NCBI GenBank assembly: GCA_016124905.1
Contig: WGMV01000011.1
Coordinates: 18,673-82,672 of the forward strand
DNA length: 64,000 bases
Direction: 5' to 3'
Origin: a bacterium
GTDB lineage: Bacteria > Pseudomonadota > Alphaproteobacteria > Rickettsiales > RI-342
Shown: piece by piece, positions 16,971-25,181 of the stretch
Layout: every line of letters begins with the position of its first letter
Numbering within the stretch: position 1 is the stretch's first letter
Program-made: the position numbers and the translations under genes
The notes under the pieces: generated by a model
Database searches by the model: none
The model's input: only the letters and a program-made list of their open reading frames with translations
What the model was told of the DNA's origin: nothing

Positions 16971-18125
16971 ATGGCCGATAACCTGCTGGATAACCAGGCT
17001 TCACAGATGATACGCGGCGCCAAGGCGCAACAGGCGGACATGTTTAATCTCGCCCTCGCCCGCGGAGCGCAGGAAGCCGACCGCACCCCGGCCAAAGCTA
17101 CCCCGAACACCCGTTTTCTCTCTTCGCTGCTGTACAACTTGGGCAATATCTCCTGCATCGTCTCCGGCATTCAGCGTGGCCGCCATAATCCGGACGGCAA
17201 ATTCACCATGAACGATATTTCCGAGCTCATGGTCGGCGTCAGCTTTAGCGTGGGCGATGTTCTGATGGCCGCCGTAAGCAAGGACGCCCCATCCGAAATT
17301 GAACGGCTGGAGCACGGCCTGAAGGACCACCTTCAGCGCCACCGCATCAAACTTCCCGCCCAGCCCAACGCCGAGAACATCCACAAAAGCGGCGCCCTGC
17401 CCGCTGTGTATGATTTTATCAAAAACAACATCGTCTCCATCAAATGCATCACGGAAGGCACGGCCGGGCTGTTCATGATCAACGCGGCCACCAAAAAGGG
17501 CAACCTCAACAAGGGTAAGCTGGCGGCCGGTCTGCTGGTTTCCACCGGCTGGTTTTCCACCTTGCTGATGAACCACCTGCCTCCGCCGGATGCCGCCAGC
17601 AGCCTGCCGGATAAAATCCGCGACAACCCCAAGGGTTGGATCGCCCGCCCGGCGGCCATCGGCAATAACATCTCAAACTTTATCGGCGCGGTGAACGAGC
17701 GCAAACGCTTCATGGGCGAGGTACACGCAGCCGAGGCTGCCCTGCAAACCGCCACCGCCGAGGAAGCCGGCACCGCGACGGAAAAGCTCCGCATCGCCAG
17801 GCTGAAACAGCATGATTACATCTGGAACATGGTCTCCGCCTGCAGCTTTCTGATGGCCAATTACCTGTTCGGCATTTCCAGCGGCGGCAACAAGCCCGCA
17901 ACCTCGGCCGAGGAACAGGCCATCGCCAGCGAGGTTGTCAACATCTCCGCCAAAACGCTGGCGAGTATCCCGGCGGAGATGCGCGATGCCGCGGTCAATC
18001 AGGCCGCCATTTATACCGCCAAGCAATCCCATGTCGGCGAAAGCCGGGAGCGCATTGCCGAGATGATCCAGGAGCAGATTCGCGCGTTCGAAAAAACCGC
18101 GCCTCAACCCGCACTCGCCCGTTGA
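16971..18125 (+). CDS. Uncharacterised 384-residue protein behind a Pho-box-like site
   Basis: I recognise no family. There is no signal peptide. Moderately hydrophobic segments (FLSSLLYNLGNISCIVSGI, GTAGLFMINAA, LAAGLLVSTGWFSTLLMNHL, SACSFLMANYLFGISS) could be membrane helices, separated by charged helical regions and an Ala/Glu-rich stretch near residue 245-270. The N-terminus (MADNLLDNQASQMIRGAKA) is polar and helical. A Pho-box-like repeat at 16900-16917 suggests phosphate-starvation control. It is monocistronic, flanked by a divergent RcnB-like gene and a convergent exporter gene. Confidence 0.75.
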   Translation: MADNLLDNQASQMIRGAKAQQADMFNLALARGAQEADRTPAKATPNTRFLSSLLYNLGNISCIVSGIQRGRHNPDGKFTMNDISELMVGVSFSVGDVLMAAVSKDAPSEIERLEHGLKDHLQRHRIKLPAQPNAENIHKSGALPAVYDFIKNNIVSIKCITEGTAGLFMINAATKKGNLNKGKLAAGLLVSTGWFSTLLMNHLPPPDAASSLPDKIRDNPKGWIARPAAIGNNISNFIGAVNERKRFMGEVHAAEAALQTATAEEAGTATEKLRIARLKQHDYIWNMVSACSFLMANYLFGISSGGNKPATSAEEQAIASEVVNISAKTLASIPAEMRDAAVNQAAIYTAKQSHVGESRERIAEMIQEQIRAFEKTAPQPALAR

Positions 18126-18157
18126 TCCGTCGGCTCTCCTCAACCCATTACCTTTGC

Positions 18158-19147
18158 CTAATGGGCCGCCAGGCCGAACAGCCCTATCAGATACACCACC
18201 ACCAGCAGCAGGCTTTCCAGCCCGATGCCGACGACCGTTCGCGAGGGCTTGAGATAAAGCGCGCCGGTATAAAGCACCGTCAGCAGCGCCCCGAGCGCCA
18301 CCACATACAGGTCGCTCGGCTTGGCGGATGATAAAGCCGGCACACCCGCGCAAAAGGATGTCAGCAGCAGCAGGCACGGCAGAAACGCGTTGCCGCCCAG
18401 GATATCGCTGATGGCGAGCTGGTACTTCCGCATCCGCACGGCCTCAATGCCGGTGGAAATTTCCGGCATGGACGTCGCCAGCGCCAGAAAGGTGGCGCCA
18501 AAAATCGCCCCGTCCATGCCCAGTTCCTTGGCCATGCCGCTGCTCACGCCTTCAATCGCATATCCCGCGAACAAGGTGGCGGACGATGCCGCCAGAAACA
18601 CCGCCACCACCTTCCAGGTATCCGCCTCGTGCACGGCGGCATGCTCATCGGTGTAACGTGCCGTTTTAGGGCCACGTGCATTGCGCACCACCACCAGCCC
18701 CACCAGCCAGCATAGCACGATGGCCAGCTCCGCCGGGGCAATGCCGTGCCACACCAGCGCGGCCGGCATGGTATTGCCCATCACCACCAGTGCCAGAATA
18801 CCCAGCAGAAAAAGCCCCTCCAGTATCAACTGCCCGCTGGAGGCATAATGGCTGAGCGGCTTGTGCTTTTCAGGGCGGAACCGGTCCATCAGGGCAATGA
18901 CGACCGTCTGGATGGCGATGCCGCCAAGGATATTGCCCACTGCCAGCTCGGGGGCATGGTGCAGCCCTGCGGTCACGGCAATCGCCACTTCCGGCAGGTT
19001 GGTGACAATCGCCAGCAGCACCATGCCGCCCAGCGCCTGTTCCATGCCCATGCGTCGCGAAAGCACGTCCACGCTGCGCGTCAGGTGAATCCCGGCCAGC
19101 CAGATGATGGCGGCCAAAAGAATAAACTGAAGCGCCAGCATGCCCAT
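18158..19147 (-). CDS. Sodium/calcium antiporter-family (CaCA) membrane protein
   Basis: About 329 residues in two halves of membrane helices. The first alpha-repeat has LAIVTNLPEVAIAVTAGL and VGNILGGIAIQT; the second has FLALATSMPEISTGIEAV and ISDILGGNAFLP. These pairs are the ion-binding repeats of cation/calcium exchangers. The frame is open to 19324, but the natural start is ATG 19147, whose A is also the last base of the upstream gene's TGA stop. It should therefore be translationally coupled to the TMEM165-type exporter gene. The pair likely exports divalent cations such as calcium or manganese. Confidence 0.88.
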   Translation of the reverse strand: MGMLALQFILLAAIIWLAGIHLTRSVDVLSRRMGMEQALGGMVLLAIVTNLPEVAIAVTAGLHHAPELAVGNILGGIAIQTVVIALMDRFRPEKHKPLSHYASSGQLILEGLFLLGILALVVMGNTMPAALVWHGIAPAELAIVLCWLVGLVVVRNARGPKTARYTDEHAAVHEADTWKVVAVFLAASSATLFAGYAIEGVSSGMAKELGMDGAIFGATFLALATSMPEISTGIEAVRMRKYQLAISDILGGNAFLPCLLLLTSFCAGVPALSSAKPSDLYVVALGALLTVLYTGALYLKPSRTVVGIGLESLLLVVVYLIGLFGLAAH

Positions 19148-19719
19148 CACTGCACCGCCACCACCCAGGAATAAATCTGCCACAGCCCGGTCGCCGCAAA
19201 CAACGCGCAGGTGGCATACCGCAAAGCCTTTAGCGGCAGTTTGGCCAGCAGCGTGTCGCCAAGCAGAATGGCGGGAATATTCGCCGCCAGCATCCCAAGC
19301 GTGGTACCCACCGTCACCAGCCATATATTCTGATAATCCGCCGCCAGCGTCAGCGTTGCCAGCTGGGTTTTATCGCCGATCTCGGCAAAAAAGAAAGCCA
19401 CCAGGCTGGCGAAGAAGGCGCCATAGGACGTGTGATGCTTGCTTTCATCCGGCGCGTCATCCGGCAAAAGCGTCCATAACCCGACCGCAATGAACAACAC
19501 GCCCGTGATCAACCCGAGCCAGCCGCCCGCCACCAGCTCGGAAAGCCAGATGCCCAGCCATGACGTAACGCCGTGGTTCACCAACGTGGCGATCAGCACC
19601 CCGATCAAAATGGGCCAGAATGTGCGGTAGCGTGCCGCCAGCATGATGGAGAGCAACTGGGTTTTATCGCCCATTTCCGCAAGCGCGATCCAGGCAAAAC
19701 AATGCAGCACGACATCCAT
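19147..19719 (-). CDS. TMEM165/GDT1 family divalent cation transporter
   Basis: A 190-residue membrane protein with two copies of the family signature: LAEMGDKTQLLSIMLAARY near the N-terminus and FAEIGDKTQLATLTLAADY in the second half, each on a three-helix repeat. Bacterial relatives (for example MneA-type proteins) export manganese or exchange calcium. The gene is first in a two-gene unit; its TGA overlaps the ATG of the CaCA-family gene. A Fur/Mur-like sequence lies 62-80 bases upstream. I looked for a yybP-ykoY manganese riboswitch in the leader and did not find one. Confidence 0.92.
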   Translation of the reverse strand: MDVVLHCFAWIALAEMGDKTQLLSIMLAARYRTFWPILIGVLIATLVNHGVTSWLGIWLSELVAGGWLGLITGVLFIAVGLWTLLPDDAPDESKHHTSYGAFFASLVAFFFAEIGDKTQLATLTLAADYQNIWLVTVGTTLGMLAANIPAILLGDTLLAKLPLKALRYATCALFAATGLWQIYSWVVAVQ

Positions 19720-19780
19720 ATCAATCCTCCAGCTGCCTTTTGTATGGTGTCTAATCGCCCGGGCGTCAACCTTGCCAAGA

Positions 19781-19799
19781 TTTAATCAGAATCATTCAT
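19781..19799 (-). promoter_or_regulatory. Possible Fur/Mur-type operator
   Basis: On the minus strand the sequence reads ATGAATGATTCTGATTAAA, close to the AATGATTCTCATT core of iron or manganese Fur-family operators. It lies in the leader of the TMEM165-type exporter gene, where manganese control would make sense. The match is imperfect and short, so this is only a suggestion. Confidence 0.3.
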
Positions 19800-19867
19800 T
19801 ATTCACGCGCATTTTTAGATCCACCCGCTTATGGTGCCTTCATCACAGATAGATAATGGAGATCCCC

Positions 19868-20206
19868 ATGAAATCCGCCCAAAAACTTATCGGCACGGCG
19901 TTGTTTGCCGCCCTGCTTGCCTCTCCCGTCCTTGCGCAGAGCAATGTGGTGGTCAGCGGCGCTGGCTCCGCAGGCAGCAATGTGGATATGGACCTCAACA
20001 CCCGCAGCGGCACGCTGAACCCGGCCATCGGCAACCCGCCCATCAATGACAGTTCGCGTATCCAGGCCGATGTGGAAGCCGAAAAACCCGCCAACCCCAC
20101 GCAAAAGCGCATCGATGCCAACCGCGCCAAGATAAAGGCCCGTCAGGAAACGCTGATCAACAAACAGGCCCCGGCTGAAAACACCGGTGCCCCCACCGCC
20201 AATTAA
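19868..20206 (+). CDS. Small secreted protein of unknown function
   Basis: About 112 residues with a signal peptide (MKSAQKLIGTALFAALLASPVLA, cleavage after ALA) and a short mature chain. That chain is a Ser/Gly/Asn-rich part (SNVVVSGAGSAGSNVD) and then a basic helical tail (PTQKRIDANRAKIKARQETL). ATG 19856 is in frame, but GGAG sits inside it at the right distance for ATG 19868. The next gene, 15 bases on, also encodes a small secreted protein with a charged helical tail, so the two are likely coexpressed. No family recognised. Confidence 0.72.
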   Translation: MKSAQKLIGTALFAALLASPVLAQSNVVVSGAGSAGSNVDMDLNTRSGTLNPAIGNPPINDSSRIQADVEAEKPANPTQKRIDANRAKIKARQETLINKQAPAENTGAPTAN

Positions 20207-20221
20207 TCAAAGGAAACAGAC

Positions 20222-20635
20222 ATGAAGAAACTTCTCATCACCGCGGTGGCGCTCGCCACCATTTCCACCAGCGCCTATGCTCAGGTTGGTGCCAGCAACA
20301 GCGAATCCTCCGCCGGTGTGGCGCCCCCCGCCATTCCCCCGGTTGGCGAAGGCCTGGACATCAACGCCAATGCTAAGGCGGGCGTTTCGGCTGAGACTCC
20401 GGGCATCGACAACCGCGAGGCCCGGCAGAACCAGCGCATTGAAAATGGCGTGGAATCCGGCCAGCTGAACGAACATGAGGCCAACCGCCTTGAGCGCCAG
20501 CAGGACCGTATTGAAAATGCCGAAACCAAAGCAAAAGCCGATGGTGAGGTGACCAAAAAGGAACGCGCCCGCATTCAGCACAAGCAAAACAAGGCAAACC
20601 ATAACATTGCACGTAAAAAACATAACAAACACTAA
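20222..20635 (+). CDS. Secreted protein with a charged helical repeat domain
   Basis: A signal peptide (MKKLLITAVALATISTSAYA) is followed by a Pro/Ala linker. Then comes a highly charged helical region from about residue 62: NREARQNQRIENGVESGQL, HEANRLERQQDRIENAET, DGEVTKKERARIQHKQN. This pattern occurs in small periplasmic hypothetical proteins of Proteobacteria. Its function is unknown; the regular Arg/Gln/Glu spacing suggests an antiparallel helical hairpin. A strong intrinsic terminator follows 17 bases after the stop. Confidence 0.8.
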   Translation: MKKLLITAVALATISTSAYAQVGASNSESSAGVAPPAIPPVGEGLDINANAKAGVSAETPGIDNREARQNQRIENGVESGQLNEHEANRLERQQDRIENAETKAKADGEVTKKERARIQHKQNKANHNIARKKHNKH

Positions 20636-20652
20636 GCTTGCCCGAGCAAACC

Positions 20653-20686
20653 AAAGGGGCGGGCCTCGGCCCGCCCCTTTTCTTTT
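20653..20686 (+). terminator. Intrinsic terminator after the secreted-protein pair
   Basis: The stem AAAGGGGCGGGCC / GGCCCGCCCCTTTT has a three-base loop and ends in a T-rich run (TTTTCTTTT). It closes the two-gene unit 19868-20635. The A-rich left side could also let it work weakly in the opposite direction. Confidence 0.92.
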
Positions 20687-20763
20687 GGATACAGGCAATT
20701 ATGCCTCGCCTGCCACCGGCTGTGTTTACACTTTGGTAAACCCTGACCGGTAAAAGTGAAAAA

Positions 20764-21291
20764 ATGAACCTGCCACCCAACATGCTTCCACCACGGCTCA
20801 CCGCCGAAGATGTGTTGAGCAACATCCACCTCCTGATTGTGGATGACGACCGTATTACGCGTCGCCTGGTGCATGATCTGTTGAAAATTCTTGGTTTTTC
20901 CAATGTGCAGATTGAGCCGAACGGCCGCGCTGCGCTTGATTACATCGCCTTCAATCCGGTGGATATCATTATTTGCGACTGGAAAATGGCGCCGATGGAC
21001 GGCATTGAAATGACACGCGCCGTGCGCACCCAGTTGAGTGGCGGCAAGCGCTTTACCCCCATCATCATGCTGACGGGCAAAGGGGAGGAAAACGACGTCA
21101 AGCTCGCGCGGGATTCCGGCATCACCGAATACCTGCTCAAGCCCTTTACGGCCGACACCCTCTTTTCCCGCATCAAGGCCGTGGTGGATAACCCGCGCGG
21201 CTTCGTCATGTCCACCGCCTATACCGGGCCGGACCGCCGCCGCCGCAGCGGCATGCCGCCCGACGGCATGAAAAAACGCGAGACGGATTAA
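20764..21291 (+). CDS. Single-receiver response regulator with GPDRRR tail (module copy 2)
   Basis: A 175-residue paralogue of the 7148-7687 product. The receiver has LLIVDDDRITRRLV, phosphoacceptor Asp72 in IIICDWKMAPMDG, IIMLTGKGEE, and Lys127 in YLLKPFT. The tail carries YTGPDRRRRSG (153-163). It has no output domain. The upstream ribosome site is weak. The partner gene follows after five bases. No kinase is next to it. A CheY/DivK-like signalling role is likely; the function of the GPDRRR tail is not known to me. Confidence 0.9.
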   Translation: MNLPPNMLPPRLTAEDVLSNIHLLIVDDDRITRRLVHDLLKILGFSNVQIEPNGRAALDYIAFNPVDIIICDWKMAPMDGIEMTRAVRTQLSGGKRFTPIIMLTGKGEENDVKLARDSGITEYLLKPFTADTLFSRIKAVVDNPRGFVMSTAYTGPDRRRRSGMPPDGMKKRETD

Positions 21292-21296
21292 CGGCC

Positions 21297-21791
21297 ATGA
21301 AGAAACCATCCAAGGCCACCATCCTGCCGCCTGACACGTCGCTAAAACAGAAAATCGGCAACCGTCCGCTTGAAACCCTCGTCGATGCCGACCGCGTGGA
21401 ATCCGCGCAGCAGGCGGTATTCAATAATCTTGACCAGTTTCTGAACCAGACCCAGACGGACATAAAATCCATCGAGCTGCTGCTGGAAGAGATCGAACAG
21501 GGCTACAGCGGCGACCTGAACCTGATCACCAGCATGGAAAACGCCTTTTTCCGCATCATGAGCACGGCCGGCACCTTTGGTTACATGCTCGCAAGCCGCG
21601 TGGCCAACCAGGGGCATGATTACGTGGTGAAACACCACCAGATGCACGCCGCCGAGCTCAAGGTCATCCGCGCCTATGCCCTGGCGCTCAAAAGCATTTT
21701 CACCCACAATATACGTGGCGACGGGGGTAAAATGGGCAAGGAACTGCTCACCAACCTGACCATGCTCACCGATAAATTCAGCCGTTCATAA
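21297..21791 (+). CDS. Helical partner protein with PPDxxLKxKIG motif (module copy 2)
   Basis: A 164-residue, helix-rich, cytoplasmic-looking protein homologous to the 7690-8193 product. LPPDTSLKQKIG is at 10-21, followed by VDADRVESAQQAVFNN and ISTAG-type segments at the same positions. It immediately follows a GPDRRR-tailed receiver gene. No annotated family is recognised. The duplicated gene pair, conserved order and tight spacing suggest direct interaction with the receiver; the activity is unknown. Confidence 0.8.
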   Translation: MKKPSKATILPPDTSLKQKIGNRPLETLVDADRVESAQQAVFNNLDQFLNQTQTDIKSIELLLEEIEQGYSGDLNLITSMENAFFRIMSTAGTFGYMLASRVANQGHDYVVKHHQMHAAELKVIRAYALALKSIFTHNIRGDGGKMGKELLTNLTMLTDKFSRS

Positions 21792-21814
21792 AAACCCCCG
21801 GCATCCGCGTGGGG

Positions 21815-21832
21815 CCCGCCAGGCCTGGCGGG
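21815..21832. repeat. Perfect 18-bp palindrome
   Basis: CCCGCCAGGCCTGGCGGG reads the same on both strands. It lies between the second module and putA, 24 bases after the partner gene's stop. It has no T-run, so it is more like an operator or a repeat remnant than a terminator. Confidence 0.55.
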
Positions 21833-21843
21833 TGGATAAAATA

Positions 21844-21874
21844 CCTCCCTTGCAGCCCTACCCTGCATGGGAGG
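21844..21874 (+). terminator. Weak terminator-like hairpin before putA
   Basis: CCTCCCTTGCAG pairs with CTGCATGGGAGG (one mismatch) around a seven-base loop, followed by CTGCTTGTTT. It could end transcription of the second regulator module. The T-tract is poor. Confidence 0.35.
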
Positions 21875-21939
21875 CTGCTTGTTTATCCATTCATAGCTTG
21901 CTAGATTGCTTGCCGGTCTTTCACAATACGGGTTGAAGC

Positions 21940-24900
21940 ATGGCAAAGACGGCACGCACTCCTGCGCAAACCGGCGAGGATGAACTCTCCCGCCTTCGGC
22001 GTAAAATTGTTGAGCATGCCCTGATAGACGAGGAACTCGCCCTCGAACCCCTGATTGCCATTCTGGACGCCAGAAGCGATGAACTGAAACGCCGCGTGCA
22101 TGACCGTGCCGAGGATCTCGTCGCCGGCATCCGCGCCAGCGGCCACACGGGTGTGGAAGCCCTGCTGCAGGAATACCGGCTGGACCAGCGCGAAGGCGTG
22201 CTCATCATGTGCCTGGCCGAAGCCCTCCTCCGCGTGCCGGACAGCAACACCGCCAACCGGCTGATCGAGGATAAATTCACCAACACCGACTGGGAACGCT
22301 ACCTTGGCGGCAGCGAGTCCATCCTCGTCAATGCCTCCAGCTGGGGCTTGATGCTCACCGGCAAGATCATGGATTTCGACCGCGAATCCGAAGCCCCGCT
22401 GGTGACGCTCCGCAAACTGGTGCAGAAAATGGGCGCCCCCATCATCCGCCAGGTTCTGAGCAAGGCGATGGAATGGATGGGCACGCAGTTCATTCTGGGC
22501 ACCTCCATCGAAAGCGGCGTGAAGGCCGCGCGTGAAAACGAGACCAACGGCTACATGCACAGCTACGACATGCTGGGTGAAGGCGCGCGCACCCGTGCCT
22601 ATGCCGCAGAATATGCCGCGCGCTACCTGCATGCCATCGAGGTGATCGGCAAAAACGCCCCCTCCAACCTGGAACTGCACGACCGCCCGAGCATTTCCAT
22701 CAAGCTTTCCGCCCTTCACCCCGCCTATCACAGCAAGCACAAACAGGCCGTGATGGACGAACTGGTGCCCGAGCTGAAAAAACTGATGCTCGCCGCAAAA
22801 AAATACAACCTCATGGCCGCCATCGACGCCGAGGAAGCCGCCCGGCTCGATCTTTCGCTCGACATTTTCGAGGCCCTGATCCGCGATCCTGATATCGGCG
22901 CATGGGACGGCGTGTCGCTGGTGGTGCAGGCCTACCAGAAACGCGCGCTCCACGTCATCCACTGGACGGCCGCGCTGGCCAGATCGACCGGCAAGCAGAT
23001 TCCCATCCGCCTCGTGAAAGGCGCCTATTGGGATTCCGAGGTCAAGCACGCCCAGGTGCACGGGCTGGAAGGCTATCCCGTCTACACCCGCAAATACGCC
23101 ACCGATCTCTCCTACCTCGCCTGCGCCCGCACGCTGCTGGATTACGGCAAGCTACTGTATCCGCAATTCGCCACGCACAACGCGCACACCGTCGCCAGCA
23201 TCCTGGAAATGGCCCCCAAGGACGCCCATTACGAATTCCAGCGCCTTCAGGGCATGGGCGGCACGCTCTATGACCAGCTGATGTCCAAAAAAGCCCAGAT
23301 CCGCTGCCGTATCTACGCCCCTATCGGCGTGCACAAGGACCTGCTGGCCTACCTCGTGCGCCGCCTGCTGGAAAACGGCGCCAACAGCTCTTTCATCAAT
23401 CAGCTGGGCGATAAAAACACCTCGCTGGAACGCCTGATCGCCGACCCCGTTTCGCTTCATCGGGAAAAGGCATCCCAGCCACCCTACATCCCCCTGCCTG
23501 TTGAGATGTACGGCCCTAAACGCCCCAATTCAAAAGGCGTTGATCTGGGCTATTACCTGCATATCGAGCGCCTTTACGAAGGCCTCGGCCAGCAGGGAGA
23601 CCGCTACTGGCAGGCCACCGGCCTCATTGACGGCAAGCCGGTCGGCAAACATGCGCGCGACATCGTCAACCCCGGCAACCTGAACGACCGTGTCGGCCAG
23701 ATAATGGAATGCGACGCCGCCGACGCCAAAAAGGCGATGGATATCGCGGGCCATTATTTTCCCCGCTGGGCGCAGACCGAGGTGGCCCTGCGCGCACGCC
23801 TGCTCCGCAACGCCGCGGATAAAATGGAGGAAGAGCGCGACGTGCTGATGGCGCTCATCCTGCGCGAAGGTGGTCGCACGCTTCAGGACGCCATGGACGA
23901 AATCCGTGAAGCGGTGGATTTCTGCCGCTATTACGCCGCCGAGGCCGAGCGCCTGTGCGGCGCTCCCGTTCAGCTTCCCGGGCCAACCGGCGAATCCAAC
24001 CATTTGCTGCTTCAAGGCCGCGGCGTATTTTGCTGCATCAGCCCGTGGAACTTCCCGCTTGCCATTTTCATTGGCCAGATAGCCGCCGCGCTGGCCACCG
24101 GCAATACCGTGGTCGCCAAACCGGCGGAACAGACGCCCATCATCGCCTGGCATGCCGTCAAACTGCTGCACGAGGCGGGCATTCCGCCGCAGGCGCTGGC
24201 GCTCATCCCCGGCGACGGCCCGACCATCGGCCAGGCCGTGCTGGAACATCCCGCCCTGGCGGGCATCTGCTTCACCGGTTCCACCGAGGTGGGCAAACTG
24301 CTCCAACGCAAACTCGCCGAACGTCCCGGCGCCATTCTGCCCCTCATCGCCGAGACGGGCGGCATGAACGCCATGATTGTCGATTCCACCGCCCTGCCCG
24401 AGCAGGTGGCCGATGACGTGGTGCTTTCCGCCTTCGGCAGCGCGGGACAGCGTTGCTCCGCCCTACGGCTGTTATTCGTTCAAAGCGACACGGCCAGCGA
24501 GATGATCCACATGATCGCAGGCAGCCTGCAGACACGCATGGTCGGCCTGCCGTGGGAACTGAAAACCGACATCGGCCCCGTCATCGATGCCGATGCCAAA
24601 AACATGCTGGAAAAACACAAAACCGCGTTCAAAAAATCCGCAAAACTGGTGTTTGAATACAGCCTTGGCACGCGGGTGGGCCAGATGGGCCATTACGTCG
24701 CCCCCACCATCTTTGAACTGCCCAACGCCGAGATGTTGAAAAGCGAAGTCTTCGGCCCCATCCTGCACGTGGTGCGTTACGAAGCGGGCGAGCTGGACAA
24801 GGTGATCGACAGCATCAACCGCACGGGCTACGGCCTGACGCTTGGCGTGCATAGCCGCATCGACGGCACGGCGCAATACATCGCCGGGCGTGTGAACGCA

Positions 24901-25092
24901 GGCAATGTCTATGTCAACCGCAGCATGATCGGCGCGGTGGTGGGCGTGCAGCCGTTCGGCGGCATGGGCCTTTCCGGCACCGGCTTCAAGGCGGGCGGCC
25001 CGCATTACCTGCTGCGTTTCCTGACGGAAAAAACCCTCACCGTAAACACGGCCGCCGTGGGCGGAAACATCGCGCTGTTCACCGGCAATTGA
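21940..25092 (+). CDS. putA: Bifunctional proline dehydrogenase / glutamate-semialdehyde dehydrogenase
   Basis: It oxidises proline to glutamate in two steps with substrate channelling and feeds electrons to the membrane. The N-terminal arm is about 1-150, and the FAD-binding proline dehydrogenase barrel is about 200-470 (LHDRPSISIKLSALHP, RLVKGAYWDSEVKHAQ, ATHNAHTVASIL). The aldehyde dehydrogenase half has CISPWNFPLAIFIGQ, IAETGGMNAM and catalytic Cys839 in FGSAGQRCSALR. At 1050 residues it lacks the N-terminal ribbon-helix-helix DNA-binding domain of E. coli PutA, so it is not a self-repressor. No putP or regulator is adjacent. Confidence 0.97.
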   Translation: MAKTARTPAQTGEDELSRLRRKIVEHALIDEELALEPLIAILDARSDELKRRVHDRAEDLVAGIRASGHTGVEALLQEYRLDQREGVLIMCLAEALLRVPDSNTANRLIEDKFTNTDWERYLGGSESILVNASSWGLMLTGKIMDFDRESEAPLVTLRKLVQKMGAPIIRQVLSKAMEWMGTQFILGTSIESGVKAARENETNGYMHSYDMLGEGARTRAYAAEYAARYLHAIEVIGKNAPSNLELHDRPSISIKLSALHPAYHSKHKQAVMDELVPELKKLMLAAKKYNLMAAIDAEEAARLDLSLDIFEALIRDPDIGAWDGVSLVVQAYQKRALHVIHWTAALARSTGKQIPIRLVKGAYWDSEVKHAQVHGLEGYPVYTRKYATDLSYLACARTLLDYGKLLYPQFATHNAHTVASILEMAPKDAHYEFQRLQGMGGTLYDQLMSKKAQIRCRIYAPIGVHKDLLAYLVRRLLENGANSSFINQLGDKNTSLERLIADPVSLHREKASQPPYIPLPVEMYGPKRPNSKGVDLGYYLHIERLYEGLGQQGDRYWQATGLIDGKPVGKHARDIVNPGNLNDRVGQIMECDAADAKKAMDIAGHYFPRWAQTEVALRARLLRNAADKMEEERDVLMALILREGGRTLQDAMDEIREAVDFCRYYAAEAERLCGAPVQLPGPTGESNHLLLQGRGVFCCISPWNFPLAIFIGQIAAALATGNTVVAKPAEQTPIIAWHAVKLLHEAGIPPQALALIPGDGPTIGQAVLEHPALAGICFTGSTEVGKLLQRKLAERPGAILPLIAETGGMNAMIVDSTALPEQVADDVVLSAFGSAGQRCSALRLLFVQSDTASEMIHMIAGSLQTRMVGLPWELKTDIGPVIDADAKNMLEKHKTAFKKSAKLVFEYSLGTRVGQMGHYVAPTIFELPNAEMLKSEVFGPILHVVRYEAGELDKVIDSINRTGYGLTLGVHSRIDGTAQYIAGRVNAGNVYVNRSMIGAVVGVQPFGGMGLSGTGFKAGGPHYLLRFLTEKTLTVNTAAVGGNIALFTGN

Positions 25093-25181
25093 ACGCAACG
25101 GATTGTGGTTATTCCCTTTCCAAATACCATGCTTAGTGGTATGAGGGCAAAAGCGCAGGCATCCTTAAGGCAAACCCGACA

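Noticed and set aside
19720..19860. yybP-ykoY manganese riboswitch before the exporter pair
   Set aside because: The conserved riboswitch core was not found in the leader; only a weak Fur/Mur-like site is present.
21901..23061. 386-codon minus-strand frame opposite putA
   Set aside because: Antisense to a well-supported gene with GC codon bias; no family motif or ribosome site.
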